Positions 35,444-48,828 are shown, counted from the first letter of the stretch. The stretch: 64,000 bases of DNA from Moricandia arvensis (GCA_905132765.1 CAJHQP010002099.1:29966-93965), one strand, 5' to 3'. The notes: generated by a model not told the origin, from the sequence alone. A program made the numbers and translations.

Positions 35444-36564
35444 TATTTCTTAGCGGATAGTCATTAAGCTTCTCCATATATCAAGTACGAATTACCGTAG
35501 TAGATCCAATCATTATATCAACTAAGAAGCATGATACATAATAACATTTAATTTGTTTGATTAGCTTATGAAAAGGTAACGATAAAACGTGAAACAAATT
35601 GGGGAACATAGAATCATTTCAAAGCATGATCGTGTGGTGAAAGTTAATAATTACTTTTGGGGAAATAAAAGACAAGTTAGAGATTTCAAGAATCAAAGTA
35701 TGTGAATAAACTCTATTTAAAGTCAAAATTGCAATAGCATCAAGGTTAGTGGCTTGCAACATAATATCTGTTCATGAGAAGTGTCTAAGTGTTTGGTGTT
35801 AGGTCAAATTTTGTGATTGAGAGCCTCTTAGCCGCATTGCTTGACTATTCATTCTATGTATAGTCTTTCTTTTAGTCGTTTTAGATTCACATCACACCGT
35901 TTAGGCGTTCACATACAAAGCGAATCCTATGTATATTCCTAGGGTTTACTTTTTTGGCTCCCTTTGCCCTAGCTTCTCTCTTCCAAGCTTGACAAATTGT
36001 GCCTTCATAAATTATTTGTATGCGCTACAATTATTGTTTACATAATCATATCTAAAGATAGCCATATGTACTTTTCACAGTTGTAAGTTTTGAAAATTTC
36101 TGTACTTGCATAAATTGTCTTCCTTATATATTTTAGATTATACTCCTTTTCTAAAAAAAATGTACATCACTTATTTTTGAAACATAATATATATAACTAT
36201 TAATATTCAGAAGCTTTTATGATCATAGGGATTATTGGAGCTTCAAGGCTTCAACTACAATAAACATCAAGAAAAGAAAAAATTACTACAGAAAAGTAAT
36301 GGAGAAATTAATATGTTTCTTCAGAAAATCCAAAGTTCTCAAAGTAATGTAAATGACGACTTCCATATTTAATTTTTTTTTTGACAAAGATCTATGTGTA
36401 TATATAGTATCAAACATTTTAGATATCTTTGTCCAATTACTCACTGAGTAATTGGTAGTTCCAATTAGAACAGTTTAGTAGTACTTCATAATTATAATAG
36501 TATTCAAGAATATATAAATTTAAGAAAAAAGAGCTAGCTGTACCCCAGTATCAACACTGGAGTT

Positions 36565-36859
36565 GCTGTAATGAATCAATGATTTTATGTAGAGTTGATT
36601 GATTCTATGAATGAAGAGATTTGTTAAATTTATAAAAATTTTAATGAGTTTTTCATATTTTAAAAATTTATGAAACTATTTTACTATAATGATTTTTATA
36701 AGAATGTTAGAATCTATTAATCAATAACTATAAATTTTTAAAATTCTAACAATCATTATAAATGTAATTCCCACAAACACCGTTTTATACTGTGTAATTG
36801 AATATACACGTATAACTTTATTCTAGAAAAAGAAAATAATTTTTTTGATTCATTACAGC
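36565..36859. mobile_element. MITE-like element with GCTGTAATGAATCAA ends
   Basis: The left end GCTGTAATGAATCAA is mirrored by TTGATTCATTACAGC at the right, and inner parts (tataaaaattttaatg, agaatctattaatc) are partly palindromic. Class is uncertain; no target duplication could be fixed. Confidence 0.65.
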
Positions 36860-38066
36860 ATAGAGCAACCTAACTTCAACTACCACTAAAGTTAGGACCG
36901 GTGATCAAGGTTTGTAATTGACTTGTACACATTTGTGTTATGGTCGTGCCACAATTTGAATTCAAAATTTATGAAGACGTCTGTGTAAAACTGTAGATGA
37001 TAAAAACAAGTGTTCTGAATGCTGTATAATAAGAAAATCAGGTGAAAACAAAAGGAATTGAACCAGTGAAAATACGAACTAGTAATAAGAAGATATATAG
37101 TTTTCCACTTAAGTCTGAATAAAAAAAAATAGCTACAAATTCTACTTTTTAATATTTATTTTAGTGCTTTGATATATTCACTTTTAGTTTCTCAATTAGT
37201 GACCATATTATTTTGAAAAAAAGTATGATGGATTTACTGTTTTCAAATTTTATACTCTTTGTATCAAAATAATTAATTTAAAGTTTTTACGCACGAATTA
37301 AGTAATTAAAAATTTTATTCAATCTTTTTCATTTCCATAAAAACAACAATAACTGCAACTAATTCAACAATAAAAAATCATATCTAATAATTCAAATGGT
37401 GATGAGGTTACATCAAATGGTCATAAGCATCAAATTACATTCACTTTTATATAGAAACTTAAAAACATCACTTAAAATGAAACAAAAAAAAAGTTTCTTA
37501 AAACACCACTTAAATTGAAACAAAAAAAGGTACTGATTAAACTATTTTATATCAATAATATATGTGTTTCTCTCTATTCTTTTTCATGTATAAATTAATT
37601 TATTAATAAATATTTTTTCTAATTTTAATGAAAATATACTGAAAAAGTTTACATTTCTGTATTTAATTCATTAAACAAAATTTTAGTTGTTTTTTTTGTT
37701 TTTACGTTCATATAATCACCTATTGAAACCTTAAATGAAAAAAAAAACTATTTCAGTAAAAGTTAATCTTCCCAAGTTAATTATTAATAAAAAAAAGAAA
37801 TAGTAATAATTTATTTTTAAGAAAGTTAAATACAGTAATATATATTGTTGCCAACAACTATATTCCAATCTGGCACCCAATTCCACGTGGCAATGAGTAA
37901 CATTTGGGTGATAAGACCCCCTCTCTACTTTCTTCTTCGTCCTCCTCCTCACTCTCAGCTCATAAGAAGAAACAAAGCGTGCTTCTTCTCTCATCACTCT
38001 CTCTCTCTCTCTCTATTCACCAGAAACACCAACACTATCATTACCTTCTTCCTCTATAAAAAACTC

Positions 38067-39281
38067 ATGGATCCTTGGGATAACAACACTATAGACCACC
38101 AGTACCGTCGCCGAGACCATCCTCATCGTCATCCTTCCTTCTCCTCCACTCTCCTCGACCACATCTACCGCTCCACCGACGACTCCTCCGACGTCTCCAT
38201 GAGGAAGAAACAGAACCGCGCCGCCTCTCTCGATGAGAATCGCATTTGCCTCGAGAAAATCCTCGTTAACCGCCGCAAACCCGCCGACGATTACGTCAGA
38301 TCCGGTAATCCAAAAACCGTCGAGCCTGTTTTCTTCAAGCATTCAAGCTCCAGCTCCTCCGACTCGAGCGGATTCTCGTCTTCCGAGTCAGATTCCTTCT
38401 ATAAACGAACTCGCTCCTCGTCGGAGATTCATCGTCCTAAGCCGATTCGAACCACAGTCGAGAGACCTAACAATAATAACAAAGTGAAGTCGAAGGCGAT
38501 GAAGATGTATAGCGATTTGAAGAAAGTGAAACAGCCGATCTCTCCCGGCGGACGTCTCGCCACTTTCCTTAACTCTCTCTTCACCGGAAACGCCAAGAAA
38601 CCTAATAAAACCGTCTCCACCACCGCCACGTCAGCATCTTCATTCTCCAGATCTCACTTGAACAAAACGGTGTCGTCTGGTGAAAAAACCGTCTCCAACG
38701 ACACGTCATCCACCACTTGCTCATCGGCGTCTTCACTCTCCAGATCTTACTTAAGTAAAACGACGTCGTATAATGAAAAAACAGCCTCCGTCGCCACGTC
38801 ATCCACCACTTGCTCATCCGCGTCTTCATTATCCAGATCTTACTTGAGTAAAACGACGTCGTCCAGTGAAAAAACCGTCTCCAATGCCACGTCATCAGCG
38901 TCTTCATTCTCCAGATCTTGCTTGAGCAAAACGACGTCGTCGTCGTCGTCGTCTAGTGAAAAATCGAAACGGTCTGTTCGATTCTGTCCCGTCAACGTCA
39001 TCCTCGACGAAAACTCCAAGCTTAGTGGTCACAACAAGAACAACGAACTTATCATGGAGGAGAATCGTCGCGTGATTGAAGCAGCCAAGGAACTTATCAG
39101 AACTTACCGGAAGAATAAAGACGTCGTTAACATCTCCGTCGAAGAAGACTCTGAAGACGATGATGATGGTGCGAGTTGCGCGAGCTCAGATCTGTTTGAA
39201 CTTGATAATCTATCGGCGATAGGAATCGATAGGTATCGAGAAGAGCTTCCCGTCTACGAAACCACTCGTATAATCGTATAA
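38067..39281 (+). CDS. BIG GRAIN 1-like protein
   Basis: A single-exon gene of 404 aa, orthologous by position and sequence to Arabidopsis At1g54200. It starts MDPWDNNTIDHQYRRR and has conserved boxes PSFSSTLLDHIYRS (about 22-37), a Lys-rich KAMKMYSDLKKVKQPISPGG with RLATFLNSLF (about 145-180), RSVRFCPVNVILDE (about 305-320) and a C-terminal EAAKELIRTYRK with an acidic stretch. Rice BIG GRAIN 1 is a membrane-associated, auxin-responsive protein that raises grain size; biochemical activity is unknown. Between the second and third boxes lies a Ser/Thr-rich internal repeat (separate entry). An in-frame open stretch continues upstream to 37845, but the family start is 38067. Confidence 0.88.
   Translation: MDPWDNNTIDHQYRRRDHPHRHPSFSSTLLDHIYRSTDDSSDVSMRKKQNRAASLDENRICLEKILVNRRKPADDYVRSGNPKTVEPVFFKHSSSSSSDSSGFSSSESDSFYKRTRSSSEIHRPKPIRTTVERPNNNNKVKSKAMKMYSDLKKVKQPISPGGRLATFLNSLFTGNAKKPNKTVSTTATSASSFSRSHLNKTVSSGEKTVSNDTSSTTCSSASSLSRSYLSKTTSYNEKTASVATSSTTCSSASSLSRSYLSKTTSSSEKTVSNATSSASSFSRSCLSKTTSSSSSSSEKSKRSVRFCPVNVILDENSKLSGHNKNNELIMEENRRVIEAAKELIRTYRKNKDVVNISVEEDSEDDDDGASCASSDLFELDNLSAIGIDRYREELPVYETTRIIV
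38609..38967 (+). repeat. Intragenic minisatellite in the BIG GRAIN 1-like gene
   Basis: Four in-frame copies of a unit coding for roughly SS(A)SSxSRSxLxKTTSSxEKT: copies begin near 38609, 38687, 38780 and 38873 and are about 78, 93, 93 and 90 bp long. The last contains an extra (TCG)n run at 38936-38955. Lengths stay multiples of three. Confidence 0.85.
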
Positions 39282-42200
39282 TGTATTTGCTTAGTTTCTA
39301 ATTATAGTAAGTAATTACTTACTGGTTTGGGGGTTGGATTAATTAATTTTGGATTAATACAGTTTTTGTGAGTGAGGCTAATTATATATAAATGTTGTTG
39401 TTGTTTCCACAAAATGAATCTACTTGTGTTACTCTCGATCAGCTTATTGGTTATAATTCAGAATAATTGATGACTAATTAGTCAGAACTTCGATATCAAG
39501 AGGTGCCTGAGATGAGGGTCATAGTCCATAGATCATTGGCGAGATGGAGTTGAAAAGCATGATAAAAACATGAAAATTGGAAACACATATTTTCTACCCT
39601 TTGTCAATTATTTAGATAGCAAATAGAGGTCAAACTTTTTATTTATTTGGACTGTTATTGGTAAAATAATAAGAAACTGGTGGAATCAAAATAAATAAAA
39701 TAATATGAATTGAATACATACAAAAATATAGAATATATTTATTTCATTTATTTATGAACAAATTTGTTATGAAATAAGTTTCTGGTATTTTATATATTTG
39801 TGAAATTAATAAAATAGCTATTTCATTTTATTCATACTTAGTACTAAAAATGATAATTTAATGAAATTAACCATTCTACATCGATTTTATTTCAGTAAAT
39901 CCAATTGCAGCTTTATGTACAATAGTCTAAAATTTTCACATTCTTCACTTAATCTTTTGACATTTCACATCATTTTTCCACTTCATTATTCAACATATAT
40001 TCAATTTCAACATTATAATAGTTTTATTAAATAAAATTCAACACTCTATTTTACTACTTAATAATTTTTCTATATCCAATTCAAATAAGTCTAGTCTCTA
40101 TTTATACAATATCTAAATGATAAATTTTCATAAAAGAAATAAAAATAAATTATAATTTATAATCAAATTATTAATTTTAAATAACTAAAAATATAAAATA
40201 TATTAATATATTTTGAAAGTGATGGTCTCACTTTTTTAATCCAATATGGTGAATCTATTCAATAACAAATAAATGAATAATACATATCATTAAATTTTAT
40301 TATTCAACATATATATTGTAGTAATTCACCTATTGAATCTTTTATTTAACTCTTACATTGTAAATGGTCAAGATCCCCTCATAAAAATAAAATATATTAC
40401 TATTTTTATTTTACCATTGGTCTCTAAGTTCAACATTTTGGAGCAAATATCTACAATTATATTTCAATAGTTTAATTTATTGAATTACCAACCAATCAAT
40501 TAAGGAGTCTTTGAATATGAGTCAAACGCCATGAAAATAAGATGCAATTTTCTTTACTAGCTAGTAGAACTTTTGATGGTTTTAAGTTCTAATTACTAGT
40601 AATAATATACTGTACCATATAATAATATAATTAATTTTTCGAAATTTAAAACCATATCACTAATTTAAATTTCACTAACCAGCAACCGCACTTCCAGTCT
40701 CCCCCAAAATGGAATTCACTTACCAATGCTTCTGTTGATTTACTTTCGTTGAAAACTACTTTATATTTAAATTAAATTAATGAAAAAGTAACTATTTGAG
40801 TTGATATTACTGAATATTAATCATGATAAAAAAGATAGGGGACAAGAGTGACAGAGACATGGTCTCAAATGTCATGGACAAGAGTATCCAATAATTTGAT
40901 TCTCTTTTACCACAATTTGTTAGCTAAATTGGCTTGTTTTTGTCCCAATTGCGACTTTAATGAAGATTACGATTTTATATTATACGCATGTAACTTTTCT
41001 CGTATATATTTATAAGTTACACCCCCTCTCCATAATATTCCAAAAACTAACCTACCATGCATGTTAAAAATTCAACAAATGATTCGTCTACTATGCATCT
41101 TACAGCGATAGTTCTAACCACTTAAGTCTGACACCGAATATGAATTATTCATCGTACATGTATAAAAACAAATGAGGTTTATTAATAGCTTAATCATAGC
41201 CTAATGATACGACACACTCACTTAAACATTCTTAATTTCATAGTACACTTTCTTAAAGTATAAATCAAGAAGAGGAAAAGGATAATCTATAGCCATTAAA
41301 TAATTGCTAAAAATATTTAAGCAGTTGTAATTTTCACGATACACGATAATTAACCATGCAAACACAATTATTTTTATTTGGTATAGTCTTAGATTTCTGG
41401 TGATTAAATTCATGTTTATCTAAGTGTGGGACGATACATGAACATCACCGCTTATGCGTACCATTAAGTAGAATATGTGATCTTCTATGTTAATACAATT
41501 AGAGAGCTAATACTCTAAACAAAATAATATGTCGAAAATAAAATCCAAAATAAGAGTTCTATGTCTTTCTACAGTTTGCAGATAGACCGTTACAAGGAAG
41601 ACGTTGGTGAACATATCAATCAATAAAAGCAATTGGACAGCAACATATATCATACGTAAAACTACACCACAAGATTACGTGTAATTGATAATAGAGGATT
41701 CTAGGAGCAAACCATGTCCCATAACAACCATGCATGCACGATACGACTCGTCATTCTCATGCACTTACTGCAGTGACTTAACCCATCAGAACGCACGCAA
41801 TGATTGGTATGGCTTTGATGCACATCTTGCCGATTTGTTCAGACTTCAAAAAAAAAAAATCGGGGATTTTGATTTTTGCATATATTTTAGCAGTTTGTTT
41901 GGATGGATCATACTGGTAAACATTGTCACATTTGTACATATATTAGACAGTTAGGTAGATTTACTAATTTTTCAATCGATGAGACACAAAGCTTCCAATG
42001 GCTAGGTTTACTGTAAAAGAAAATTTCCTGACAATAAGAGCTATTCTAGTAAGTACTTATATAATTAATTAGCATGTTTGAGCTTGGATGTTGCCACAAC
42101 CATAACAGTAAGTGATCATCAACACATTCATAGCATAATGGTACAGTGCCACATATCCTGGTTATAATTAAATTTCTCCTACAATTTCGAGAAATGAGGT

Positions 42201-43235
42201 ACAATAATTTTGGAAAAATCTTTATCATACCCAATATAAATCTTTATCATACCAATAGAGTTGAAACACTAAACAATCAATATTAATGGTGAATAAAACA
42301 CGGAAAATAACTCATATGTCTAACGTTTCTATCACGCTATTTTCAATTCCAAATACAACAAATTTGAGTCTTAAATTGTATGGTCTGTGTGTATTACGAT
42401 TCATGAACATAACATCTGATGTAGCGATGGTTTCTGAATGAACAAAAAAAATGATGTTCTGGAAAAAACAAAATGAAAGAGACAGAGTATGAGTTTTGTC
42501 AATTTAAGAGGGCAACGTGGATAGGCAGCTACGTACAGAGACCAAAACAAGTGGATATGACTTTTTGCCCGAACGTGACGGGTGGCCACTTATGTCTTCT
42601 GGTTGTCGCGCGTGCACACGTGTGAACCCTTCTAATAATAATCTTCCTTCTTCGCGTCACCTGTGCGCCCCGCCCCAGTTATAGCTGGGAATTTCTGAAA
42701 ACATGTGATTTACAAATGTGCTATATTAATTTTTGAGAAATAAATTATATTAATTAAATTAATTTTGTTTCAAAATTTAGCATAAGAAACTTCAAAATTT
42801 AAAAATAAACATAAATTCATAGCATTATAATTGAAGGTTTCTGTTTTGTTTTAGGTTAAATTTTCAACATTTTTTTCTTTTTAAAAAAAATAAAATAAAA
42901 TAATTCTTTAATCGATTTGATACAAAAAAAAATTGAACAATAAAATAGTTCTTTTTTTTTCTCAAACAATAAAATAATTCTTTAACCGGCTAGTAGACTA
43001 CTTTAAAATAAAGTTTATTTTGATATCTTGACTTTTATAATTTATGTTCCAGCAAAACACTTCCATTTTTTTTTCAGATATTCTAAAGTATTTATTTCGA
43101 TAATTAATATTTCTAACAAACTTAAAATAATTTTGGTGATAGTTTTATTTACTTTTATTCTTTAAACTCGTCTCATGTATATACATACATATTAATTGAA
43201 ATGGAAATTCAAGGAATCATTTTTCTTTGGAATAA

Positions 43236-43475
43236 ATACCCCATTTGTTTTATAATAAATATCATTTTAATATTGTGGACACGGATTAAGAAAAAAATTA
43301 ATTTTATCTACTTTCTATATAAAACACGTTACATATACATCTAACTATATTTCAACCAATATAAAAATAAATTGTTATATAAAATTAATAAATTTTGCAT
43401 TGAAAATCGAAAACGATATTTATTTTGTAAAAAAAGATTGCCTAAAATAACACTTAATATGAAATAGAGGAAATA
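43236..43475. mobile_element. Diverged Stowaway-like MITE
   Basis: Shares order and sequence with the MITE at 45024: a ccatttgttttataa left end, ttaagaaaa, atttcaaccaat, aaattttgcattgaaa and tcgaaaacgat, then tatgaaatagagga at the right end. Terminal bases have drifted. Confidence 0.6.
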
Positions 43476-45023
43476 AAAGTTATGAACAAAGTTCAAAAAT
43501 ATTGAAAAAGTCGTATACTTGAGTTGTTACTTATCACCGTAAGTATTTAAATTGATGAATGAAACCAAATATGATTTTTTTGTGGTGATTCAACTGTTTG
43601 AAGTTACAATATATTTTGATGTAAACTAAACGCTATATTTGAAAAACAACCACCAAAACTTGCTTTAATAATTGCGATAACAACAGTATTACAAATAAAA
43701 ATGTTGATTGATATTTTTGTAAGAGAAAGAGGCAAATGTGAAATATGCTTTTTTCATGAAAAAAAGCAAATGTGAAATATGCTAAACCCAAAAAAAACAA
43801 AGTAAAAAGAAGAATGTTTTGTTGGATGCCCAAGACGATGATTGTCACTGACTTGCAGCTTTTGTCTGAAAGATGATATGAATTCACATTCCTCTTATCT
43901 TTTTGTTCATATAGAAGAAATATTCTTACATTGATCCCGATATTTTGTTTTTAGATTTTTTTCAAGAGTAAAAGTTATGAAAAAAATCTAATGTTTTGTT
44001 AAAATTAGATTTTTTTCAAGAGTAAAAGTTATGGCATAAATTAGTGCCAATAATAGTGCCACAAATTTGAAAAGGAAGTTAATTAAAAAATAATAATAAT
44101 AGTATATGCGTATTTTATTAGGGTTATTGTTCCACGTACGAAATATATAAAACAAAAGGTCCCCTAATTCAATTTTGTGCTGCATTTTCAAGGATCCAGA
44201 GAAAACATTAGAATAAATCAATCATATGCATCAACTTTTTTGGATAAATTAGGAAACGAATAATAGTTGTTGTTGTTTGTTGGTCGATCAGTCCAAATTC
44301 ATCTTTTGATAAATCAGTCCAAATTCATCTTTATCTGTTTAATTAATATTAAATTTGTCGTTTCTCATATGCCACAAGCAAAATGGAGACAAAGAAAATG
44401 ATGTTTCAAGTACACAATTTATTATCAATTGTTCTTTTTAATATTAGTTATGGTTGAAGATAATTTAATGGACATCAACTTTAGAGAACAAATTCTAGCA
44501 ATAGTTGAGTTTTTAGCAGTAACTGGTGGTGGTTTAGTGCTATTTAATAAATGAGGAGTCCTCATGATGATCTAGATCAGAGATCAATTTTTTTCCAATG
44601 TGAAACTGTTAGCTTTTCATTTAGTTAAGTAGCATAGATTTCTAATTCCCACATAGAATAACTGAATTTATTTGTTATCGGTAGATACACTCCCAAACGA
44701 TTAGTAGGTTGGATCTCACCCAACTAAGCATCCTTTGTTAATAAAAAAGATTCAGTAACACAAAAATTCGTCATGTTTATTGACTAATTACACCATATTA
44801 TTATAACTAAATTCAAAAATTAGGTAAAATAGTTTTTTTCAGAAATAGGTAAAATAGTTTTTTTTAGGCAAAAAAGAAGAAAATATCATATATCATAAGA
44901 TAAAATCAAACATTTTTTTTGTTACAGAGAGCACATAAGAGAAAAAGTTTCAAAATATCATCTATTAAAAGTTTATTCTTTGATAAATTTTTTGTTTGAG
45001 CTTGAGTTTGAGTTTATTGATTA

Positions 45024-45262
45024 CTCCCTCCGTTTCATTTAAGTTGTCGTTTTAGGGTTTTGCACACAAATTAAGAAAATATTTAATTTTACGTATTCTC
45101 AAAATAAAAACACCATTACCTATACCCCTAATCACATTTCAACCAATAAAAAAATAAAATGATGTATAAAATCATTAAATTTTGCATTGAAATTCGAAAA
45201 CGACACTTATTTTGAAACGAAAATTTTACTCTACAACGACAAGTAATTTGAAACGAAGGTAG
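45024..45262. mobile_element. Stowaway-like MITE
   Basis: About 239 bp between TA dinucleotides (45022-45023 and 45263-45264). The left end CTCCCTCCGTTTCATTTAAG pairs with the right end read on the minus strand, CTACCTTCGTTTCAAATTAC. It is about 415 bp upstream of ATG12A. Confidence 0.8.
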
Positions 45263-45678
45263 TATTGTTTAAGGTTTATTATTTAAGAGTAAAGTTAGGG
45301 TAAACATTTAGAGTTTGGAATAATTTAGTTATTTTATCTCTTAACTAAAGTTATTTTAAGGATTTTTTTCTGTTGTGGGCTATTTTGGTTATAATTTTTG
45401 TTATTAAGCAATGAGGATCAAGTTGATCTTGAAGTGTAAAACAAATAAATTTATGCAAATTGGACTATAACCAATGAGTGAGGTGGTTTAGTTCCAGACT
45501 TTCAGTAACCGAACTTCGGTTCAATGTTTGCTTACAGTTTAAACTGATTTAATTCATGAAAAGCCCAATTCAATCCAGGCCCTTAAAGCCCAATATATTA
45601 TCATCAATTGTAGATGCAAAACAAAATAGTAAACACCTTCCTTCTTCAGTTATCTCTCTCTTCTCGGAATCATCATCA

Positions 45679-46560
45679 ATGGCGACAGAGTCTCCGAGCT
45701 CTGTTCGTAAAGGTCAGTCTTTGATTCATCCAATCAATTTCGAACAATCGAATCCATCTATGAACCGATTCAATTTAGTCAATTTCAGTTTCTTTTTAAG
45801 GATTTCGATTTTGATGATTTCTAGGGTTTGTGTTTCTGTGACAGTTGTTGTTCATCTAAGAGCTACAGGAGGCGCTCCTATACTCAAACAAGCTAAATTC
45901 AAGGTATGGAATCGCTTCTCCTTCCACGTTATTTAGGCATTTTTTAGGTTTAGGGTTTGATCAGTTTCTTTTGTTGTTGTGAATCGTGTGGCTTTAGATT
46001 CCAGGAACTGATAAATTTGCGAAAGTGATTGACTTTTTAAGAAGACAGCTTCATTCTGACTCTTTGGTAATAAAACACACAGCTTCTCCTTCTTCTATGT
46101 GTGTATGGATCTTTGGAGTTTGATTGTAACCAGTTATGATGTTTTCTTTGCTTGTTAAGTTTGTCTATGTGAACAGTGCTTTCTCGCCAAACCCTGATGA
46201 ATCAGTAAACGATCTTTACAATGTAAGTTTTTTTTGTTTTGTTTTGTACCAATTTGTGTGTTTTAAGAAGAATCTCTGTTTCTAGCAGTGTTTTAAAAAT
46301 CGGTCTAGACGTCTGCCTACTGGCAAATCGGGTATGAACGAAATGATTTTTTCAAACCAGTTTTATCAGTCTAGGGGTTCAAGTAATCAACCTTAGATGC
46401 CCGCCTAAACAATAATTCTCTATATGGCGCCCTAGTGATTTTTAGAATACTGGTTTCTAGTATTACCTTTGAAAAGATCTTCCTGATTTGGTCTCTGCAG
46501 AACTTTGGTTTTGATGGTAAACTGGTGGTTAACTATGCTTTTTCAATGGCATGGGGCTAA
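45679..46560 (+). CDS. ATG12A: Autophagy ubiquitin-like modifier ATG12
   Basis: Five exons: 45679-45712, 45845-45903, 45998-46066, 46160-46222 and 46501-46560, 95 codons with stop (94 aa), near the 96 aa of Arabidopsis ATG12A. The protein is one ubiquitin-like fold: VVVHLRATGGAPILKQAKFK, TDKFAKVIDFLRRQL, FVYVNSAFSPNPDESV and NNFGFDGKLVVNYAFSMAWG. It ends in the exposed glycine that ATG7/ATG10 use to join it to ATG5; the conjugate promotes ATG8 lipidation in the cytoplasm. The peptide is intact. Intron 4 carries a hAT-type MITE. ATG12A rather than ATG12B is from synteny. Confidence 0.94.
46286..46452. mobile_element. hAT-type MITE in ATG12A intron 4
   Basis: A 167-bp element flanked by a perfect 8-bp duplication GTTTCTAG (46278-46285 and 46453-46460). 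Ends are CAGTGTTTTAAAAATC and, on the minus strand, CAGTATTCTAAAAATC. Its interior has the tctaggcg/cgcctaa motifs also seen in the element at 58903-59325. Confidence 0.9.
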
Positions 46561-47330
46561 AGCCAAATACTATTGTAAGTATTCTCAGGCCGTGTACGCA
46601 CGTTCTTCCTGCTGTTAACTCTCTTTCTTCTTCGGTTCCGATGAGTTACAAAACTTGTGATCAGATTCGTTTTACTTGGCATTCTGCTTCTTTTAACCAC
46701 CAAAATCTAGTTCACATCTACATATAACTGATGTTAAGTGTAGTGTATATGAGCAACACCATTAAAGTATTGGGTTTTGTGGTTTCAGGGTCGTCCTAGA
46801 TGCTCTCGCTCTCTTGGAAAGATGACTTTGAGATGGAATTTGCTGTGTACATAATCTATCAATGGTTATTTCACCCTAATTAAATATTACATGTACATAA
46901 AGACCTTATCAAACTTCACAATACGCTAAATGTCTCTGTATTTTTGTTGGGGTCACGTTTGGGATTCAAAATCAGGAATCAGAGGGAGTATAATGCAATG
47001 AACTTGACATTGATATAATTAAAGAGTATCTAATTAGGAAACGATGTTGTCACAGAACCAAATGTTTTCTTTGATCAAATGGTTAAGTTAACACACAACC
47101 AAATAATTCTTATATATCATGAGGTATGAGATTCAATATATCTAATATTTCTCATAAATTGTAATATCATAATTATCTCGATGTAAAAAAAACAAGATCA
47201 AATAAAAGTCTATTTATTTATAGTAATTATGAAAGATGAAAATGTGTCTAATCGCAAATGAGCCGAAGTTATTCATCTTTATCATCTTCTTCTCACTTTT
47301 TTATTGAATCTGAATGACATTGTTACTCGG

Positions 47331-47628
47331 GAAAATTTCAAAAATACCACTTTACTTGTACCACTTTTCATTTTTACTTTCATAAAGAGATATTTTCAAA
47401 ATACCACTTTTTAAGGGTCATTTTTTTAAAAGTTAATTAAAATCCTAAATTTTAAATTTCTAAACCCTACCCCCACCCTACACCACCCCTTAACTCTAAA
47501 CCCTAAGTCTTAGATTAATTAACCCAAAGGTTATAAGTGTGTTTTTTCCTCTTAAAATACAAGGGTAAAAATGATTAGTGTATTTTAAAAAAATGGTACA
47601 TTGAAAGTGGTATTTTTGACAATTTTTC
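47331..47628. mobile_element. MITE with tcaaaaataccac ends, possibly Mutator-like
   Basis: About 298 bp. The left end GAAAATTTCAAAAATACCAC pairs with the right end on the minus strand, GAAAAATTGTCAAAAATACC. Flanks ttgttactcg and ttgttaacag match at 7 of 10 bases, consistent with an aged 10-bp target duplication. Confidence 0.65.
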
Positions 47629-47637
47629 TTGTTAACA

Positions 47638-48210
47638 GAGGTGAGCACGAACGAGATACTTAATATTTTTGGTATACTTGGTACTCGGATTAATTTTTAT
47701 GAGTAGTAATATTTTTTATTTGTATCTGATTTGTTAAAAACGAGTATATACAATTTTGATTACTTGCTAAAAATAATGGACTCACAAATTATTTATTTTG
47801 TTTTATTATTTGTTATTTGTAAATTATTTGCTAAATTGTTAAAATTCAAAACTAAATAACTTTATTATTTATAAAGAATATCTTATTATATTTCTTATAT
47901 TTTAGTCAATTTGAGAAACATAATATATAAGGAGAAAAACTCCAAAATACTTAAATAAATATATCACAATTTTTTGATTCACCTATAGAAATTGAAATAC
48001 AAACAAGTTATTTTACTATAATTTAGGAAAATTTAATTTTGTTCATTAACAAAAACGAGTAACAAGCTAAACTATGATATTTGATAATTGACTTGTACTT
48101 GCGAGTAATTTGAATAAAATTACTTGATATTCGACTTATTCAGACCAATTACTCGACATTACGATCCAAGTACCGACCAAGTAGCAAGTCCGAACCAAGT
48201 AGCGAGTAAT
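47638..48210. mobile_element. Fragment related to the hAT-like element at 61778-62737
   Basis: Shares gaggtgagcac..., ggtatacttggtactcgg, atgagtagtaa, then ctcgacatt, aagtaccgaccaagtag and aagtagcgagtaat blocks in the same order as 61778-62737 but shorter and diverged. Ends are not intact. Confidence 0.55.
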
Positions 48211-48828
48211 ATTTCCCATCCGTAATTATTATGTATTTATGATTCCTGCGTTTCATCCGTTATGCTCTTCTAAACTTTTGAATGTTGACGTGAGTTAATT
48301 ATCTCAAAAATCAGCATTAGTTATGCTATTTAAAGTTGTTTGAGTATATTTTAATCTGGAATGTTATCTTGGTTTGATATTTTCTCACTAGTTTTCTCCT
48401 TCCCTGGCCTCAAAGGGTGTTTATTTTTTGAGATTTTACAGTAAGATAAAATGTGATTTGTGAATTAATTATCCAATCAATACACGTTAGCAAGGTGTGT
48501 AAAAGTCTTTAGAGTTTAACAATAAGTTTGTGTGACTTAAGTTAACTGGCATGCTTGCGACAGTTCAATGGATGATTAACATAAGTTGCATAACATGTTA
48601 ACAAGATAATATAACATTTCAAAAAGAAAAAACAAGATAATAGAACAGAAACAAAAGACTGAGTTCAAAATGAACATTTTTGAAAATGATTAAAAAATAT
48701 TTTACAGTATTTATAAATAAATATTCAGAAATTGCTAGGTATTATTTCAACACTTTTAAAAAGAGTTTATTTATTTGATTCATTTTTTCTTTAAATTTTC
48801 CATAATGATAATCCAACCAAAGTTATAA

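Larger units (their letters stand above)
34997..38066. other. Intergenic AT-rich DNA with MITEs and the BIG GRAIN promoter
   Basis: No gene before 38067. Two MITE-like elements are listed separately. A third, more decayed one may lie at about 37250-37545 (tactctttgtatcaaaata to ttgaaacaaaaaaggta). A CT microsatellite at 37997-38014 lies in the probable leader of the BIG GRAIN 1-like gene. Confidence 0.55.
39282..45678. other. 6.4-kb intergenic AT-rich region
   Basis: No gene is supported; open frames are short and AT-driven. Two Stowaway-like MITEs are listed separately. A roughly 57-bp unit (agatttttttcaagagtaaaagttatg) is directly duplicated at about 43951-44032. G-box/ACGT-like motifs occur at 42610-42625 (gtgcacacgtgtg). 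Just before ATG12A, aagcccaatt, aggccctt and aagcccaat at 45560-45597 look like site II promoter motifs. Confidence 0.55.
46561..48828. other. Intergenic DNA 3' of ATG12A
   Basis: No gene. Contains the MITE at 47331-47628, a hAT-related fragment at about 47638-48210, and AT-rich DNA to the defensin-like gene. Confidence 0.6.
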
